DNA of 64,000 nucleotides, taken from assembly GCF_014836535.1 (NCBI RefSeq), contig NZ_JACSQP010000006.1, positions 124,001 through 188,000 on the forward strand, given 5' to 3'. The position numbers and the translations under genes are program-made. Origin of the DNA: Microbacterium pullorum (lineage in GTDB: Bacteria > Actinomycetota > Actinomycetes > Actinomycetales > Microbacteriaceae). Numbering within the stretch: position 1 is the first letter of the stretch; each line of letters starts with the position of its first letter. Below, piece by piece: positions 16,795 to 24,773 of the stretch. Below the pieces are notes generated by a model. It worked only from the letters and a program-made list of their open reading frames with translations. It searched no databases and was not told where the DNA came from.

Positions 16795-17646
16795 TCACCC
16801 CGGCGACCGCCTCGCCACGATCCGCTCGAGCAGCGCGGTGACGAGGAAGAACACGAGACCGATGAGGATGCCACCGGCGACATACGCCCACGCCAGCGCC
16901 GCACGGCCCGATTTGGCATAGGTGGCGATGGCCGTGCCGATGCCGTCGGCGGGTCCGCCGAAGTACTCCGCCACGAGGGCGGCGATGACGGCGAGCGAGC
17001 TGGCGATGCGGAGCCCGGTCATGAGGTAGGGGAGGGCCGTGGGCAGGGTCAGCGTGCGGAAGGTCTGCGCGCCGGTCGCCGCCGACGCCCGCAGCACGTC
17101 GCGGTGCACGGGTCGCGTCTGTCGCAGGCCCCGCAGCACGTTGACGAACACCGGCACGAACGCGGCTAGCCCGGCGACGGCCTGGCGGCCGAACTGGCTC
17201 GAGGCCCCGAACATCGTGTTGAGGATGGGGGTGAGGGCCACGATCGGCACGACCGCCACGGCGGCGACGAGCGGCGCGATCATGCCGTCGACGGGGCGGG
17301 AGGCGGCGGCGAGCCCGGCGAGCACGACGGCGAGCAGCGACCCGACGAGCAGACCCACGAGCGCGTTGCCTGCGGTGACCGCCATGTCCTCGGCGATGAT
17401 CTCCCACCGCGCGACCAGTTCCGTCGCGATCGCGACGGGGCCGGGCAGCATGCGCGGCGCGGTGCCGAGCACGTCCACCCACAACACCCAGAGGGTCAGC
17501 CCCAGCAGACCGACGAGGATCGGCGCCCCCACCCGCAGCCACGCCGGTGGCATCCACGTGCCGTACTCGGGCACGCCGCGCGCGCGGCGTCGCGTCGAGG
17601 CGGGGGTCGGGGTCGGCGGCGCGGTCGGTGCCGGCGTCGCGGTCAT
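16795..17646 (-). CDS. ABC transporter permease (SsuC/ThiX type), first of two
   Basis: The 283-residue membrane protein has about six hydrophobic helices and a Pro/Thr-rich cytosolic N-terminus (PAPTAPPTPTPAS). The binding-protein-dependent permease loop is at about 180-200, near ASAATGAQTFRTLTLPTALPYLMTG, which contacts the ATPase. Its ATG overlaps the ATPase stop by 4 bases. With the second permease it probably forms a heterodimeric pore. Confidence 0.88.
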   Translation of the reverse strand: MTATPAPTAPPTPTPASTRRRARGVPEYGTWMPPAWLRVGAPILVGLLGLTLWVLWVDVLGTAPRMLPGPVAIATELVARWEIIAEDMAVTAGNALVGLLVGSLLAVVLAGLAAASRPVDGMIAPLVAAVAVVPIVALTPILNTMFGASSQFGRQAVAGLAAFVPVFVNVLRGLRQTRPVHRDVLRASAATGAQTFRTLTLPTALPYLMTGLRIASSLAVIAALVAEYFGGPADGIGTAIATYAKSGRAALAWAYVAGGILIGLVFFLVTALLERIVARRSPG

Positions 17647-18476
17647 CGTTCGTCCGCCCTCGTGCGCGGCATGCCGTGCAGGGCCTCGCGCACCGCGGTG
17701 ACCCGTTCGAAATAGGCGGGGGATTCCCGCAGCGCCTCGTCGCGCACGCCGAGGGCGGTGGGTACGACCGTGGTGATGCGACCGGGACGCGGACTCATCA
17801 CCACGACCCGGTCCGAGAGGAACACCGCCTCGGGAATGGAGTGGGTGACGAACACCACCGCGGCGCCGGTCTCGGCGGCGATGCGCACGAGCTCGGACTG
17901 CAGGTATTCGCGGGTCATCTCATCCAGCGCCCCGAACGGCTCATCCATGAGCAGTAGCCGCGGGCGTGCCGCCAGGGCCCGGGCGATCGCGACCCGCTGC
18001 TGCATTCCGCCGGAGAGCTGGTCGGGGTAGCGGTCGACGAACTCCGACAGGCCGACGAGCTCGGCAAGCTCGCTCACACGCGCCTGGCGCTCGCCGCGGG
18101 CGACGCGGTGCAGCTCGAGCGGCAGCGCGATGTTGGCCGCCACCGTGCGCCAGGGGAGCAGCCCCGCCTGCTGGAACGCGATGCCGTAGTCCTGGTCGAC
18201 GCGGGCGCGCGCGGCCGGCTTGCCGAAGATCTCCAGCGTGCCGGTGGAGGCGGCATCCAGATCTGCGATGAGACGCAGCAGCGTGGACTTGCCGCAGCCG
18301 GAGGGACCGATGAGCGAGACGAACTCGCCCGCGGCGACGGCGAGGTCGACCCCGGTGAGGGCGATCACTTCCCCCGTGCGGGTGGCGAACGTCTTGCCGA
18401 CGCCGGTGGCGCGCACCGCGGTCGCGGGGTCGGCGGCGGCCTGCCTGTCGGGTTCGTGAGCCTGTCGTAACGTCAT
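17643..18476 (-). CDS. ABC transporter ATP-binding protein (SsuB/TauB type)
   Basis: The ATG at 18476 overlaps the upstream permease stop (ATGA). The 277 residues carry Walker A GPSGCGKST, Q-loop AFQQAGLLPWRT, signature LSGGMQQRV, Walker B LLLMDEPFGALDE and the switch His in VTHSIPEA, all intact. SsuB/TauB/ThiZ-type ATPases drive NMT1-type importers, agreeing with the neighbouring binding protein. The C-terminal MSPRPGRIT is also typical. Confidence 0.92.
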   Translation of the reverse strand: MTLRQAHEPDRQAAADPATAVRATGVGKTFATRTGEVIALTGVDLAVAAGEFVSLIGPSGCGKSTLLRLIADLDAASTGTLEIFGKPAARARVDQDYGIAFQQAGLLPWRTVAANIALPLELHRVARGERQARVSELAELVGLSEFVDRYPDQLSGGMQQRVAIARALAARPRLLLMDEPFGALDEMTREYLQSELVRIAAETGAAVVFVTHSIPEAVFLSDRVVVMSPRPGRITTVVPTALGVRDEALRESPAYFERVTAVREALHGMPRTRADER

Positions 18477-19366
18477 GCCGTCGCCTCGCCTCTGCGGTAG
18501 TTCGTCAATCCGAGCCCCATGATCGCGATCGACCCTGCGGCGATCAGCCCCAGGGCGATCGCCCCGAACGTCGGGCCCCACGGGGCGGCGGGGTCGCTGG
18601 ATGCCTGGCCCGCGAGCTGGATGAGCATGCGCCCGATGCCGCCGCGCATGCCGATGGACACCTCGGCGACCACGGCGCCGAGCACGGCGTTGGCAGCAGC
18701 GAGCCGCAGCGCCGGCAGCAGGTGGGGGACCGCCGCGGGAAGCCGCAGGCGCACCAGCGTCGGCCAGTACCCGGCGGCGTAGCTGCGCATCAGGTCGACG
18801 TGGGCGCGCTCGGGGGAGCGCAGGCCCTGCAGCGCGCCGATCGCGACGGGGAAGAAGGCCAGGTACGACGCGATGATCGCGACCGAGAACCACTGCGGCC
18901 AGGGGGTTCCCGACCGGTCGATCTGCGTGCCGATGCTGCTGATGACGGGGGCGAATGCGATGAGCGGCACCGTCTGGCTGAGCACGATCCAGGGGAGCAG
19001 GCCCCATTCGGCCAGGCGCCAGCGCTGCATCACGAGGCCCAGTGCCATCCCGACGATCACCCCGATCGCCCAACCGGCGGCGGCGATGCCGAGGGTCGTG
19101 AGCGCCGCGGTCAGCACCGGGACGACCAACGGCGGCGTCGACCCGCCGCTGGCCGACTGCCCGAGCCGGGCGAACATCTCCCAGATGTGCGGCATGGCGC
19201 GGTCGTGGGTGCGGGGGAGGATCATGACCCCCGACCCCGGCTCCCCCGCGACGGCGCCGACGACGAGCCCCTCGGCAGGCCCGGCGAACTTGTACAGCTC
19301 CCACAGTGCCGCCACGGCGAGCACGCCGACGACGCCCCAGAGCACCGCCCGCGTGCGCCGGGTCAT
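18473..19366 (-). CDS. ABC transporter permease, second of two
   Basis: This 297-residue protein has an N-terminal helix, an external loop of about 60 residues, then five helices with the permease motif region near SYAAGYWPTLVRLRLPAAVPHLLPALR. It differs clearly from the first permease, so this importer has two distinct membrane subunits; most NMT1/SsuC systems have one. Start and stop overlap its neighbours by 4 bases each, showing tight coupling. Confidence 0.87.
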   Translation of the reverse strand: MTRRTRAVLWGVVGVLAVAALWELYKFAGPAEGLVVGAVAGEPGSGVMILPRTHDRAMPHIWEMFARLGQSASGGSTPPLVVPVLTAALTTLGIAAAGWAIGVIVGMALGLVMQRWRLAEWGLLPWIVLSQTVPLIAFAPVISSIGTQIDRSGTPWPQWFSVAIIASYLAFFPVAIGALQGLRSPERAHVDLMRSYAAGYWPTLVRLRLPAAVPHLLPALRLAAANAVLGAVVAEVSIGMRGGIGRMLIQLAGQASSDPAAPWGPTFGAIALGLIAAGSIAIMGLGLTNYRRGEATA

Positions 19367-20379
19367 CGCTTCGCCGTGATGGGTGCGGAAAGGGCCGGGA
19401 TGACGGTCTCGCCGTAGACGCGCAGCGTCTCCTCCTTGTTGTCGTGCTGCAGGTACCCGGCGAACTGGGTGACGCCGATGGCGCGCAGCTGCTCGAGGCG
19501 GGCGATGTGGTCCTCGGCGGTGCCGAGGATGCAGAAGCGGTCGACGATCTCATCGGGCACGAAGTCGACGTGGTCGTTGCCGGCGCGGCCGTGGGAGTTG
19601 TAGTCGTAGCCGGCACGCCCGGCGATGTAGTCGGTGAGGGCTGCAGGCACGTCGCCGTGGTGACCGTACTTCGTCACGATGTCGGCGACGTGGTTGCCGA
19701 CCATGCCGCCGAACCAGCGGCACTGGTCGCGCATGTGCGCGGCATCCTCGCCGATGTACATGGGTGCCGCGACGCAGAAGGCGATCGACTCGGGGTCGCG
19801 GCCCGCCGCCGCCGCGGCATCCTTCACGGTGCGGATCATCCACGCCGCGATGTCGACGTCGGCCAGCTGCAGGATGAACCCGTCGCCGACCTCGCCGGTG
19901 AGCTTCAGGGCGAGGGGGCCGTAGGCGGCGACCCAGACGTCCAGCTCGGAGCCGCGGCTCCAGGGGAACTGCAGCGTCGCACCGCGGTAGTCCACCGCGC
20001 GGGAGTTCGCCAGCTCCCGGATCACGTGGATCGACTCCCGCAGCTCCGCCATCGTGGTGGGCTTGCCGTTGGTCACCCGCACCGCGGAGTCGCCGCGGCC
20101 GATGCCGCAGATCGTGCGGTTGCCGTACATCTCGTTGAGGGTCGCGAACACCGATGCCGTCACCGTCCAGTCGCGGGTGGCGGGGTTGGTGACGAAGGGG
20201 CCGACCATCACGCGCCGGGTGGCGGCGAGGATCGCGGAGTGCACGACGTAGGGCTCTTCCCACAGCAGATGCGAGTCGAAGGTCCAGACGTGGCTGAAGC
20301 CGTGCGCCTCGGCCAGCTGGGCCAGTTGCACCGTGCGGGCGGCGGGTGGGTTGGTCTGCAGGACGACACCGAAGTCCAT
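19363..20379 (-). CDS. LLM-class flavin/F420-dependent oxidoreductase
   Basis: The 338-residue protein is a bacterial-luciferase-like TIM barrel: MDFGVVLQTNPPA at the N-terminus, FSHVWTFDSHLLWEEPY, then GPFVTNPATRDWTVTA and GIGRGDSAV, typical of F420- or FMN-dependent LLM enzymes. The hydA stop codon forms part of its TAGGAG ribosome site, so it is coupled to hydA. LLM enzymes of this sort are often found beside dihydropyrimidinases, but their reaction there is not established as far as I know. It could replace dihydropyrimidine dehydrogenase, which is absent here, or oxidise a modified ring. Confidence 0.85.
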   Translation of the reverse strand: MDFGVVLQTNPPAARTVQLAQLAEAHGFSHVWTFDSHLLWEEPYVVHSAILAATRRVMVGPFVTNPATRDWTVTASVFATLNEMYGNRTICGIGRGDSAVRVTNGKPTTMAELRESIHVIRELANSRAVDYRGATLQFPWSRGSELDVWVAAYGPLALKLTGEVGDGFILQLADVDIAAWMIRTVKDAAAAAGRDPESIAFCVAAPMYIGEDAAHMRDQCRWFGGMVGNHVADIVTKYGHHGDVPAALTDYIAGRAGYDYNSHGRAGNDHVDFVPDEIVDRFCILGTAEDHIARLEQLRAIGVTQFAGYLQHDNKEETLRVYGETVIPALSAPITAKR

Positions 20380-20387
20380 GGGTGCTC

Positions 20388-21824
20388 CTAGATGAGGTAC
20401 TGGCTGAGGCCGCGGCGCACGAAGCGGCCGTCGCCCTTGCTGCCGAGGTATTGGCCGTCGTCGACGATGACCTTGCCGCGGGACAGCACGGTGTCGACGT
20501 GGCCGTCGATCTCGAAGCCCTCCCAGGCGGAGTGGTCCATGTTCATGTGGTGCGTCTTGCCGTAGCCGATGGAGGTGTGGCCGGCGGGGTCGTACACGAC
20601 GATGTCGCCGTCGGCGCCGGGCTGGATGACCCCCTTGCGGCCGTACATGCCGAACATGCGCGCCGGGGTGGTGCTGGTCAGCTCCACCCAGCGCTCCAGT
20701 GAGATCTCGCCGGTGACGACCCCCTGGTACATGAGGTCCATCCGATGCTCGATCGACCCGATGCCGTTGGGGATCGCGCGGAAGTCGCCGCGCCCCAGTT
20801 CCTTCTGGTCGGTCATGCAGAACGGGCAGTGGTCGGTGGAGACCATCTGCAGGTCGTTGGTGCGCAGCGCCTGCCACATGTGGTGCTGGTGCCCCTCGGC
20901 GCGCGAGCGCAGCGGCGTGGAGCACACCCACTTGGCGCCTTCGAACGCGCCCCACTGCTCGCTCGACGCCCCCAGCTGCTCCTCGAGCGACAGGTAGAGG
21001 TACTGGGGGCAGGTCTCGCCGAAGACGTTCTGGCCGTTGTCGCGCGCCCACGCCAGCTGCTGCACCGCCTGCTTGGCGCTCACGTGCACGACGTACAGCG
21101 GGGCGCCGGTGAGGTTGGCGAGCATGATCGCGCGGTGCGTGGCCTCCTCCTCCGCCTGCCAGGCGCGGGCGACGCCGTGGAAGTACGGGTCGGTCTTGCC
21201 GCGGGCGACCAGCTGCTCGGCGAGCACGTCGATCACCGGGCCGTTCTCGGCGTGCATCATCGTGAGCATGCCGGTGGCGGCGGAGGACTGCATCGCCTTG
21301 AGGACCTGCGCGTCGTCGGAGTAGAACACCCCGGGGTACGCCATGAACAGCTTGAAGCTCGTGATGCCTTCGTCGACGAGCTTCGGCAGCGCCCGCAGCG
21401 ACTGCTCGTCGACCCCGCCGACGATCTGGTGGAAGCCGTAGTCGACCGCGCACTGCCCGGCGGCGAGCTCGTGCCAGTGGGCGAGGCCGTCTTCGATGCG
21501 CTCGCCAGTGCGCTGCACCGCGAAGTCGACGATGGTCGTCGTCCCGCCCCACGCGGCGGCACGGGTGCCGGTCTCGAACGTGTCGCTGGCGGCGGTGCCG
21601 CCGAACGGCAGCTGCATGTGGGTGTGCGCATCGATGCCGCCGGGGATGACGTACTTTCCGGTGGCGTCGATGACGGTGTCGACGGATGCCGCGAGATCGG
21701 TGCCCAGCAGTGTGGAGCCCGGGGTCAGCACCGCGGCGATCGTCTCGCCGTCGATGAGCACGTCGGCGGGGGCGCGGCCGGTGGCCGAGACGACGGTGCC
21801 GCCGGTGATCAGTGTGGTCGCCAT
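20388..21824 (-). CDS. hydA: Dihydropyrimidinase (hydantoinase)
   Basis: The 478 residues are a cyclic amidohydrolase with all metal ligands visible: His67 and His69 in DAHTHMQ, the carbamylated Lys at about 158 in SFKLFMAYPG, His in MMHAEN and VVHVSA, and Asp in STDHCPF. It opens 5,6-dihydrouracil/dihydrothymine or hydantoin rings to N-carbamoyl amino acids. The gene follows the nitrilase-family hydrolase by 24 bases and precedes the LLM gene by 8. The D-hydantoinase specificity cannot be excluded. Confidence 0.94.
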   Translation of the reverse strand: MATTLITGGTVVSATGRAPADVLIDGETIAAVLTPGSTLLGTDLAASVDTVIDATGKYVIPGGIDAHTHMQLPFGGTAASDTFETGTRAAAWGGTTTIVDFAVQRTGERIEDGLAHWHELAAGQCAVDYGFHQIVGGVDEQSLRALPKLVDEGITSFKLFMAYPGVFYSDDAQVLKAMQSSAATGMLTMMHAENGPVIDVLAEQLVARGKTDPYFHGVARAWQAEEEATHRAIMLANLTGAPLYVVHVSAKQAVQQLAWARDNGQNVFGETCPQYLYLSLEEQLGASSEQWGAFEGAKWVCSTPLRSRAEGHQHHMWQALRTNDLQMVSTDHCPFCMTDQKELGRGDFRAIPNGIGSIEHRMDLMYQGVVTGEISLERWVELTSTTPARMFGMYGRKGVIQPGADGDIVVYDPAGHTSIGYGKTHHMNMDHSAWEGFEIDGHVDTVLSRGKVIVDDGQYLGSKGDGRFVRRGLSQYLI

Positions 21825-21848
21825 GTCAGCCTCTCTCTCGTCTGCCGT

Positions 21849-22697
21849 TCACGGCGCCGTCAGGTCGGTGTAGGTGTCGGGCCGGCGGTCCCGGTAGAAC
21901 TGCCAGTCGTCGCGCATCTCCTGCACGAGGCCCAGGTCGAGGTCGCGCACCAGGACCTCCTCGTCGGTGGCCGAGCCGAGCGCCCCCACGTAGTTGCCGC
22001 GCGGGTCGACGACCTGGCTCTTGCCGTAGAAGCTGACCGCATCCTCGCCGTACTCGTTGTCCTCGCGGCCGACGCGGTTGGGGGCGAGCACGAAGTATCC
22101 GTTCGCGACGGCGGCGGCGGGCTGCTCGATCTCCCACAGCCGGTTCGACAGTCCGGGCTTGGTGGCGTTGGGGTTGAAGACCATGTGCGCGCCGTTGAGC
22201 CCCAGCGCCCGCCACCCCTCGGGGAAGTGCCGGTCGTAGCAGATGTACATGCCGATGCGTCCGACGGCGCTGTCGAACACGGGGTAGCCGAGGTTGCCCG
22301 GGCGGAAGTAGAACTTCTCCCAGAACTTCTCCACGTGCGGGATGTGGTTCTTGCGGTAGATGCCGCGGGTCGAGCCGTCGGCATCCACCAGCACCGAGGT
22401 GTTGTAGTAGACGCCGGTCTGCTGCTCCTCATAGATGGGCAGTACCATCACGACGCCCAGTTCCTTCGCCACCGCGGCGAAGCGCTGCACGACGGGCCCG
22501 TCGACGGGTTCGGCGTAGCGGTAGTACTTCTTGTCCTGCGTGATGCCGAAATAAGGGCCGTAGAACAGCTCCTGGAAGCAGAGCACCTGCGCGCCCTGCG
22601 CTGCGGCATCCCGGGCGAAGGCCTCGTGCTTGTCGAGCATCGAAGCCTTGTCGCCCGTCCACGTGGTCTGGGTGATCGCTGCGCGTACCGTCGTCAT
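21849..22697 (-). CDS. Carbon-nitrogen hydrolase, beta-ureidopropionase-like
   Basis: ATG at 22697 with AGGAGG 5 bases upstream gives 282 residues; the frame stays open far upstream only by chance. The nitrilase catalytic triad is visible: Glu43 (CFQELFYGPYF), Lys116 (YRKNHIPHV) and Cys153 (YICYDRHFPEG). The sequence resembles beta-ureidopropionases and N-carbamoyl-putrescine or -amino acid amidases. After dihydropyrimidinase, the expected reaction is N-carbamoyl-beta-alanine to beta-alanine, CO2 and NH3. It is the first gene of the nine-gene operon, divergent from the MocR regulator. Confidence 0.9.
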   Translation of the reverse strand: MTTVRAAITQTTWTGDKASMLDKHEAFARDAAAQGAQVLCFQELFYGPYFGITQDKKYYRYAEPVDGPVVQRFAAVAKELGVVMVLPIYEEQQTGVYYNTSVLVDADGSTRGIYRKNHIPHVEKFWEKFYFRPGNLGYPVFDSAVGRIGMYICYDRHFPEGWRALGLNGAHMVFNPNATKPGLSNRLWEIEQPAAAVANGYFVLAPNRVGREDNEYGEDAVSFYGKSQVVDPRGNYVGALGSATDEEVLVRDLDLGLVQEMRDDWQFYRDRRPDTYTDLTAP

Positions 22698-22862
22698 CTT
22701 CGCCTCCTGGCTGCACCGTCGGGTACGCCGGACCGCCGACGCCGGGAGGCTGTCAGCGGGTCGTCCCCGTTCTGTTATCTTTCGGGTTGAACATTTCTCT
22801 TCGGTTTCGTCCTGTGTCGCGAGCGTAAATGCTGGCCTGCGAATGTGGTAGAGGGAGAACGC
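22698..22862. promoter_or_regulatory. Divergent control region, pyrimidine operon / MocR gene
   Basis: This 165-base gap is the only AT-richer stretch nearby. It holds two related segments 20 bases apart, TCTTTCGGGTT (22778) and TCTTCGGTTT (22798). MocR regulators usually bind direct repeats like this. Exact -10/-35 boxes are not clear to me. Confidence 0.45.
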
Positions 22863-24194
22863 ATGCTGCTGCCGGTGGAGTTCCCCGACCGTTCGCCGCA
22901 GGGCATCGCGGGTGTCATCGCGCGGCTCGTGACCGACGGGGTGCTCACCCCCGGCGACCGGCTGCCCACGGTGCGGGAGGTCGCCGCCGAGCTGTCGGTG
23001 AGCCCGGCCACCGTGAGCGCCGCCTGGCAGGCGCTCGCCCGCACCGGCACGATCGTCTCGCGCGGGCGGGCGGGCACGTTCGTCCGCGGCGTGCGACGTG
23101 ACTGGCTCACCCGCCGCGTGCAGGGACTGTCGTCGCGCGAGGGGGAGTGGCGGCTCGACCTCTCGCTCGGCACCCCCGACCCCGAGCTGCTCCCGTCGCT
23201 GGCCGCCGCGTTCTCGCACGTGACCCTGCGCGCCGACACCGGCCGCTACCACGATCTGCCGGTGCTGCCCGAGCTCGCCGAGGTGCTCGCCCGCGACTGG
23301 CCGTCGCGGGCGGAGACCGTCACCGTCGTCGACGGGGCGCTGGACGGCATCTCCCGCACGCTCGAGCAGGTGGTGCGCTTCGGCGACCGGGTGGCGGTGG
23401 AATCCCCCGGATTCCCGTACTTCTTCGACCTCGTCGACGCCCTCGGCGCCGAGGCGGTGCCGCTGTCGATCGACGACGAGGGGGTGCGGCCCGAATCGCT
23501 CGCCGACGCGCTGGTGCAGCGCCCCACCGCGGTCATCCTGCAGCCGCGCGCCCACAACCCGACGGGCGCGTCGATGTCGGCCGAGCGCGCGCGACGGCTG
23601 GCGGCGGTGATCGGCGCCGCCCGCGACGGGTCGCGGGTCACCGTGATCGAGGACGACCACTCCGGGCTCATCTCCATGGCGCCCGCCGTGTCGCTCGGCC
23701 GCTGGATCCCCGACCAGGTCGTGCATGTGCGCAGCTTCTCGAAGTCGCACGGTCCCGACCTGCGCATCGCGGCGCTGGGCGGGCCGGCGCGGCTGGTCGA
23801 ACGGCTCGTCGCCCGGCGGATGCTGGGGCCCGGGTGGACCTCTCGCCTGCTGCAGACGGTGCTGCTGGACATGCTGACCGACCCCGAGGCGCTCGCCGCG
23901 GTGGGCGCGGCGCGGCATGTGTACCGTGATCGCGGCGAAGCGCTGGTCACGGCGCTGCGCCGCGAGGGCGTGGCCGTTCCCGGGCACGACGGACTGAACG
24001 TGTGGCTGCCGGTGGCCGACGAGCGGGCGGCCACCGTGCACCTGGCGGCGGCGGGCATCGCGGTGGCCGCCGGCGCCCCGTTCGTCATCGACGGCGGTCC
24101 CGCGCACGTGCGCGTGACCGCCGGGGTGGTCGCGGGTGACGTCGCCGCCGTCGCCCGCGACCTCGCCGCCGCCGCCCGCGCCGGCCGCGGGTGA
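22863..24194 (+). CDS. MocR-type regulator (GntR wHTH fused to aminotransferase domain)
   Basis: ATG at 22863 has GAGGGAGAA just upstream, favouring it over 22845. The 443 residues start with a winged helix (GDRLPTVREVAAELSVSPATVSAAWQ) followed by a fold-type I aminotransferase domain with HNPTG, EDDHSGL and a PLP Lys in SFSKSHGPDLR. Known MocR proteins use PLP adducts or amino-compound ligands to control a divergent operon. Here the ligand may be beta-alanine or another amino intermediate of the pyrimidine pathway. The gene is followed by a 579-base non-coding palindrome array. Confidence 0.9.
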   Translation: MLLPVEFPDRSPQGIAGVIARLVTDGVLTPGDRLPTVREVAAELSVSPATVSAAWQALARTGTIVSRGRAGTFVRGVRRDWLTRRVQGLSSREGEWRLDLSLGTPDPELLPSLAAAFSHVTLRADTGRYHDLPVLPELAEVLARDWPSRAETVTVVDGALDGISRTLEQVVRFGDRVAVESPGFPYFFDLVDALGAEAVPLSIDDEGVRPESLADALVQRPTAVILQPRAHNPTGASMSAERARRLAAVIGAARDGSRVTVIEDDHSGLISMAPAVSLGRWIPDQVVHVRSFSKSHGPDLRIAALGGPARLVERLVARRMLGPGWTSRLLQTVLLDMLTDPEALAAVGAARHVYRDRGEALVTALRREGVAVPGHDGLNVWLPVADERAATVHLAAAGIAVAAGAPFVIDGGPAHVRVTAGVVAGDVAAVARDLAAAARAGRG

Positions 24195-24235
24195 CGCGGG
24201 GCGCGGCGCGGGGGGCGCGGGGGCGGTCGGGGCTG

Positions 24236-24295
24236 CTCCGGTGTCACTTCCGCACGGTGTTCGCCGCGTGGCATCCGCCGTTCGTGACACCCGAA
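24236..24295. repeat. 60-bp palindromic unit 1
   Basis: Runs from CTCCGGTGTCACTTCCG to TTCGTGACACCCGAA. Its ends are imperfect inverted repeats. Preceded by GCTG, as are units 2 and 3. Confidence 0.75.
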
Positions 24296-24340
24296 CCGCG
24301 CGTGCCGGCTTGCGTCGGCCCGCGTCGGCCCCGCGCGCTG

Positions 24341-24399
24341 CTCCGGTGTCGCTTCCGCGCGGTCGCGGGGTGTGGCATCCGCCGTTCGTGACACCCGAG
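24341..24399. repeat. 59-bp palindromic unit 2
   Basis: CTCCGGTGTCGCTTCCG to CGTTCGTGACACCCGAG. The right half, GCATCCGCCGTTCGTGACAC, is identical to unit 1. Confidence 0.75.
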
Positions 24400-24474
24400 C
24401 GGCGCGCCACGGCGCCGCGACGCGCCGCGGCGTGGGTGGTCGCGGGTGCCGGTCTCCTCGCACGGCCCGGGCTG

Positions 24475-24533
24475 CTCCGGTGTCGCTTGCGCACAGTCCC
24501 TGCCCGCACCACCCACCACTCGTGACACCCGAG
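24475..24533. repeat. 59-bp palindromic unit 3
   Basis: CTCCGGTGTCGCTTGCG to CACTCGTGACACCCGAG. Ends match units 1 and 2, while the centre differs. Confidence 0.72.
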
Positions 24534-24596
24534 CCGCCTGGGCCGCCCGGGCCGCCTGGGCCGCCCGGGCCGCCCGGGCCGCCCGGGCCGCCCGGG
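24534..24596. repeat. Seven tandem copies of a 9-bp unit
   Basis: CCGCCCGGG is repeated seven times, with CCGCCTGGG in copies 1 and 3, directly after palindromic unit 3. Confidence 0.85.
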
Positions 24597-24613
24597 GTCG
24601 ACCGCGCGGGGCG

Positions 24614-24672
24614 TTCGGGTGTCGCTTGTGCACGGTCGGAACCCGCGGCACCCGCCATTCGTGACACTCGAG
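24614..24672. repeat. 59-bp palindromic unit 4
   Basis: TTCGGGTGTCGCTTGTG to CATTCGTGACACTCGAG. The most diverged unit, but the same length and end symmetry. Confidence 0.7.
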
Positions 24673-24725
24673 CAGCCCCCGGCCCCCGCCCGCCCGCACC
24701 CCACCCGGCGCCCCGCGAGCCAATA

Positions 24726-24767
24726 CATCGCGCGATGGATGCCGCGGCCGCGGCCGTCCCGTAGCGT
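24726..24767 (+). promoter_or_regulatory. Sensor kinase promoter with upstream 12-bp palindrome
   Basis: TAGCGT (24762-24767) lies 6 bases before the GTG start. A perfect palindrome, CATCGCGCGATG (24726-24737), lies where an activator or the cognate response regulator could bind. Confidence 0.45.
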
Positions 24768-24773
24768 CGAAGG

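Larger units (their letters stand above)
24195..24773. other. Non-coding gap with palindrome array and tandem repeat
   Basis: This 579-base gap has no credible gene. It holds four 59-60-base palindromic units, a 9-bp tandem repeat and the promoter region of the sensor kinase. Open frames crossing it are compositional artefacts. Confidence 0.8.

Noticed and set aside
24195..24773. Possible CRISPR array
   Set aside because: Only four units, each itself palindromic and about 59 bases long, with uneven GC-rich spacers and no cas genes.
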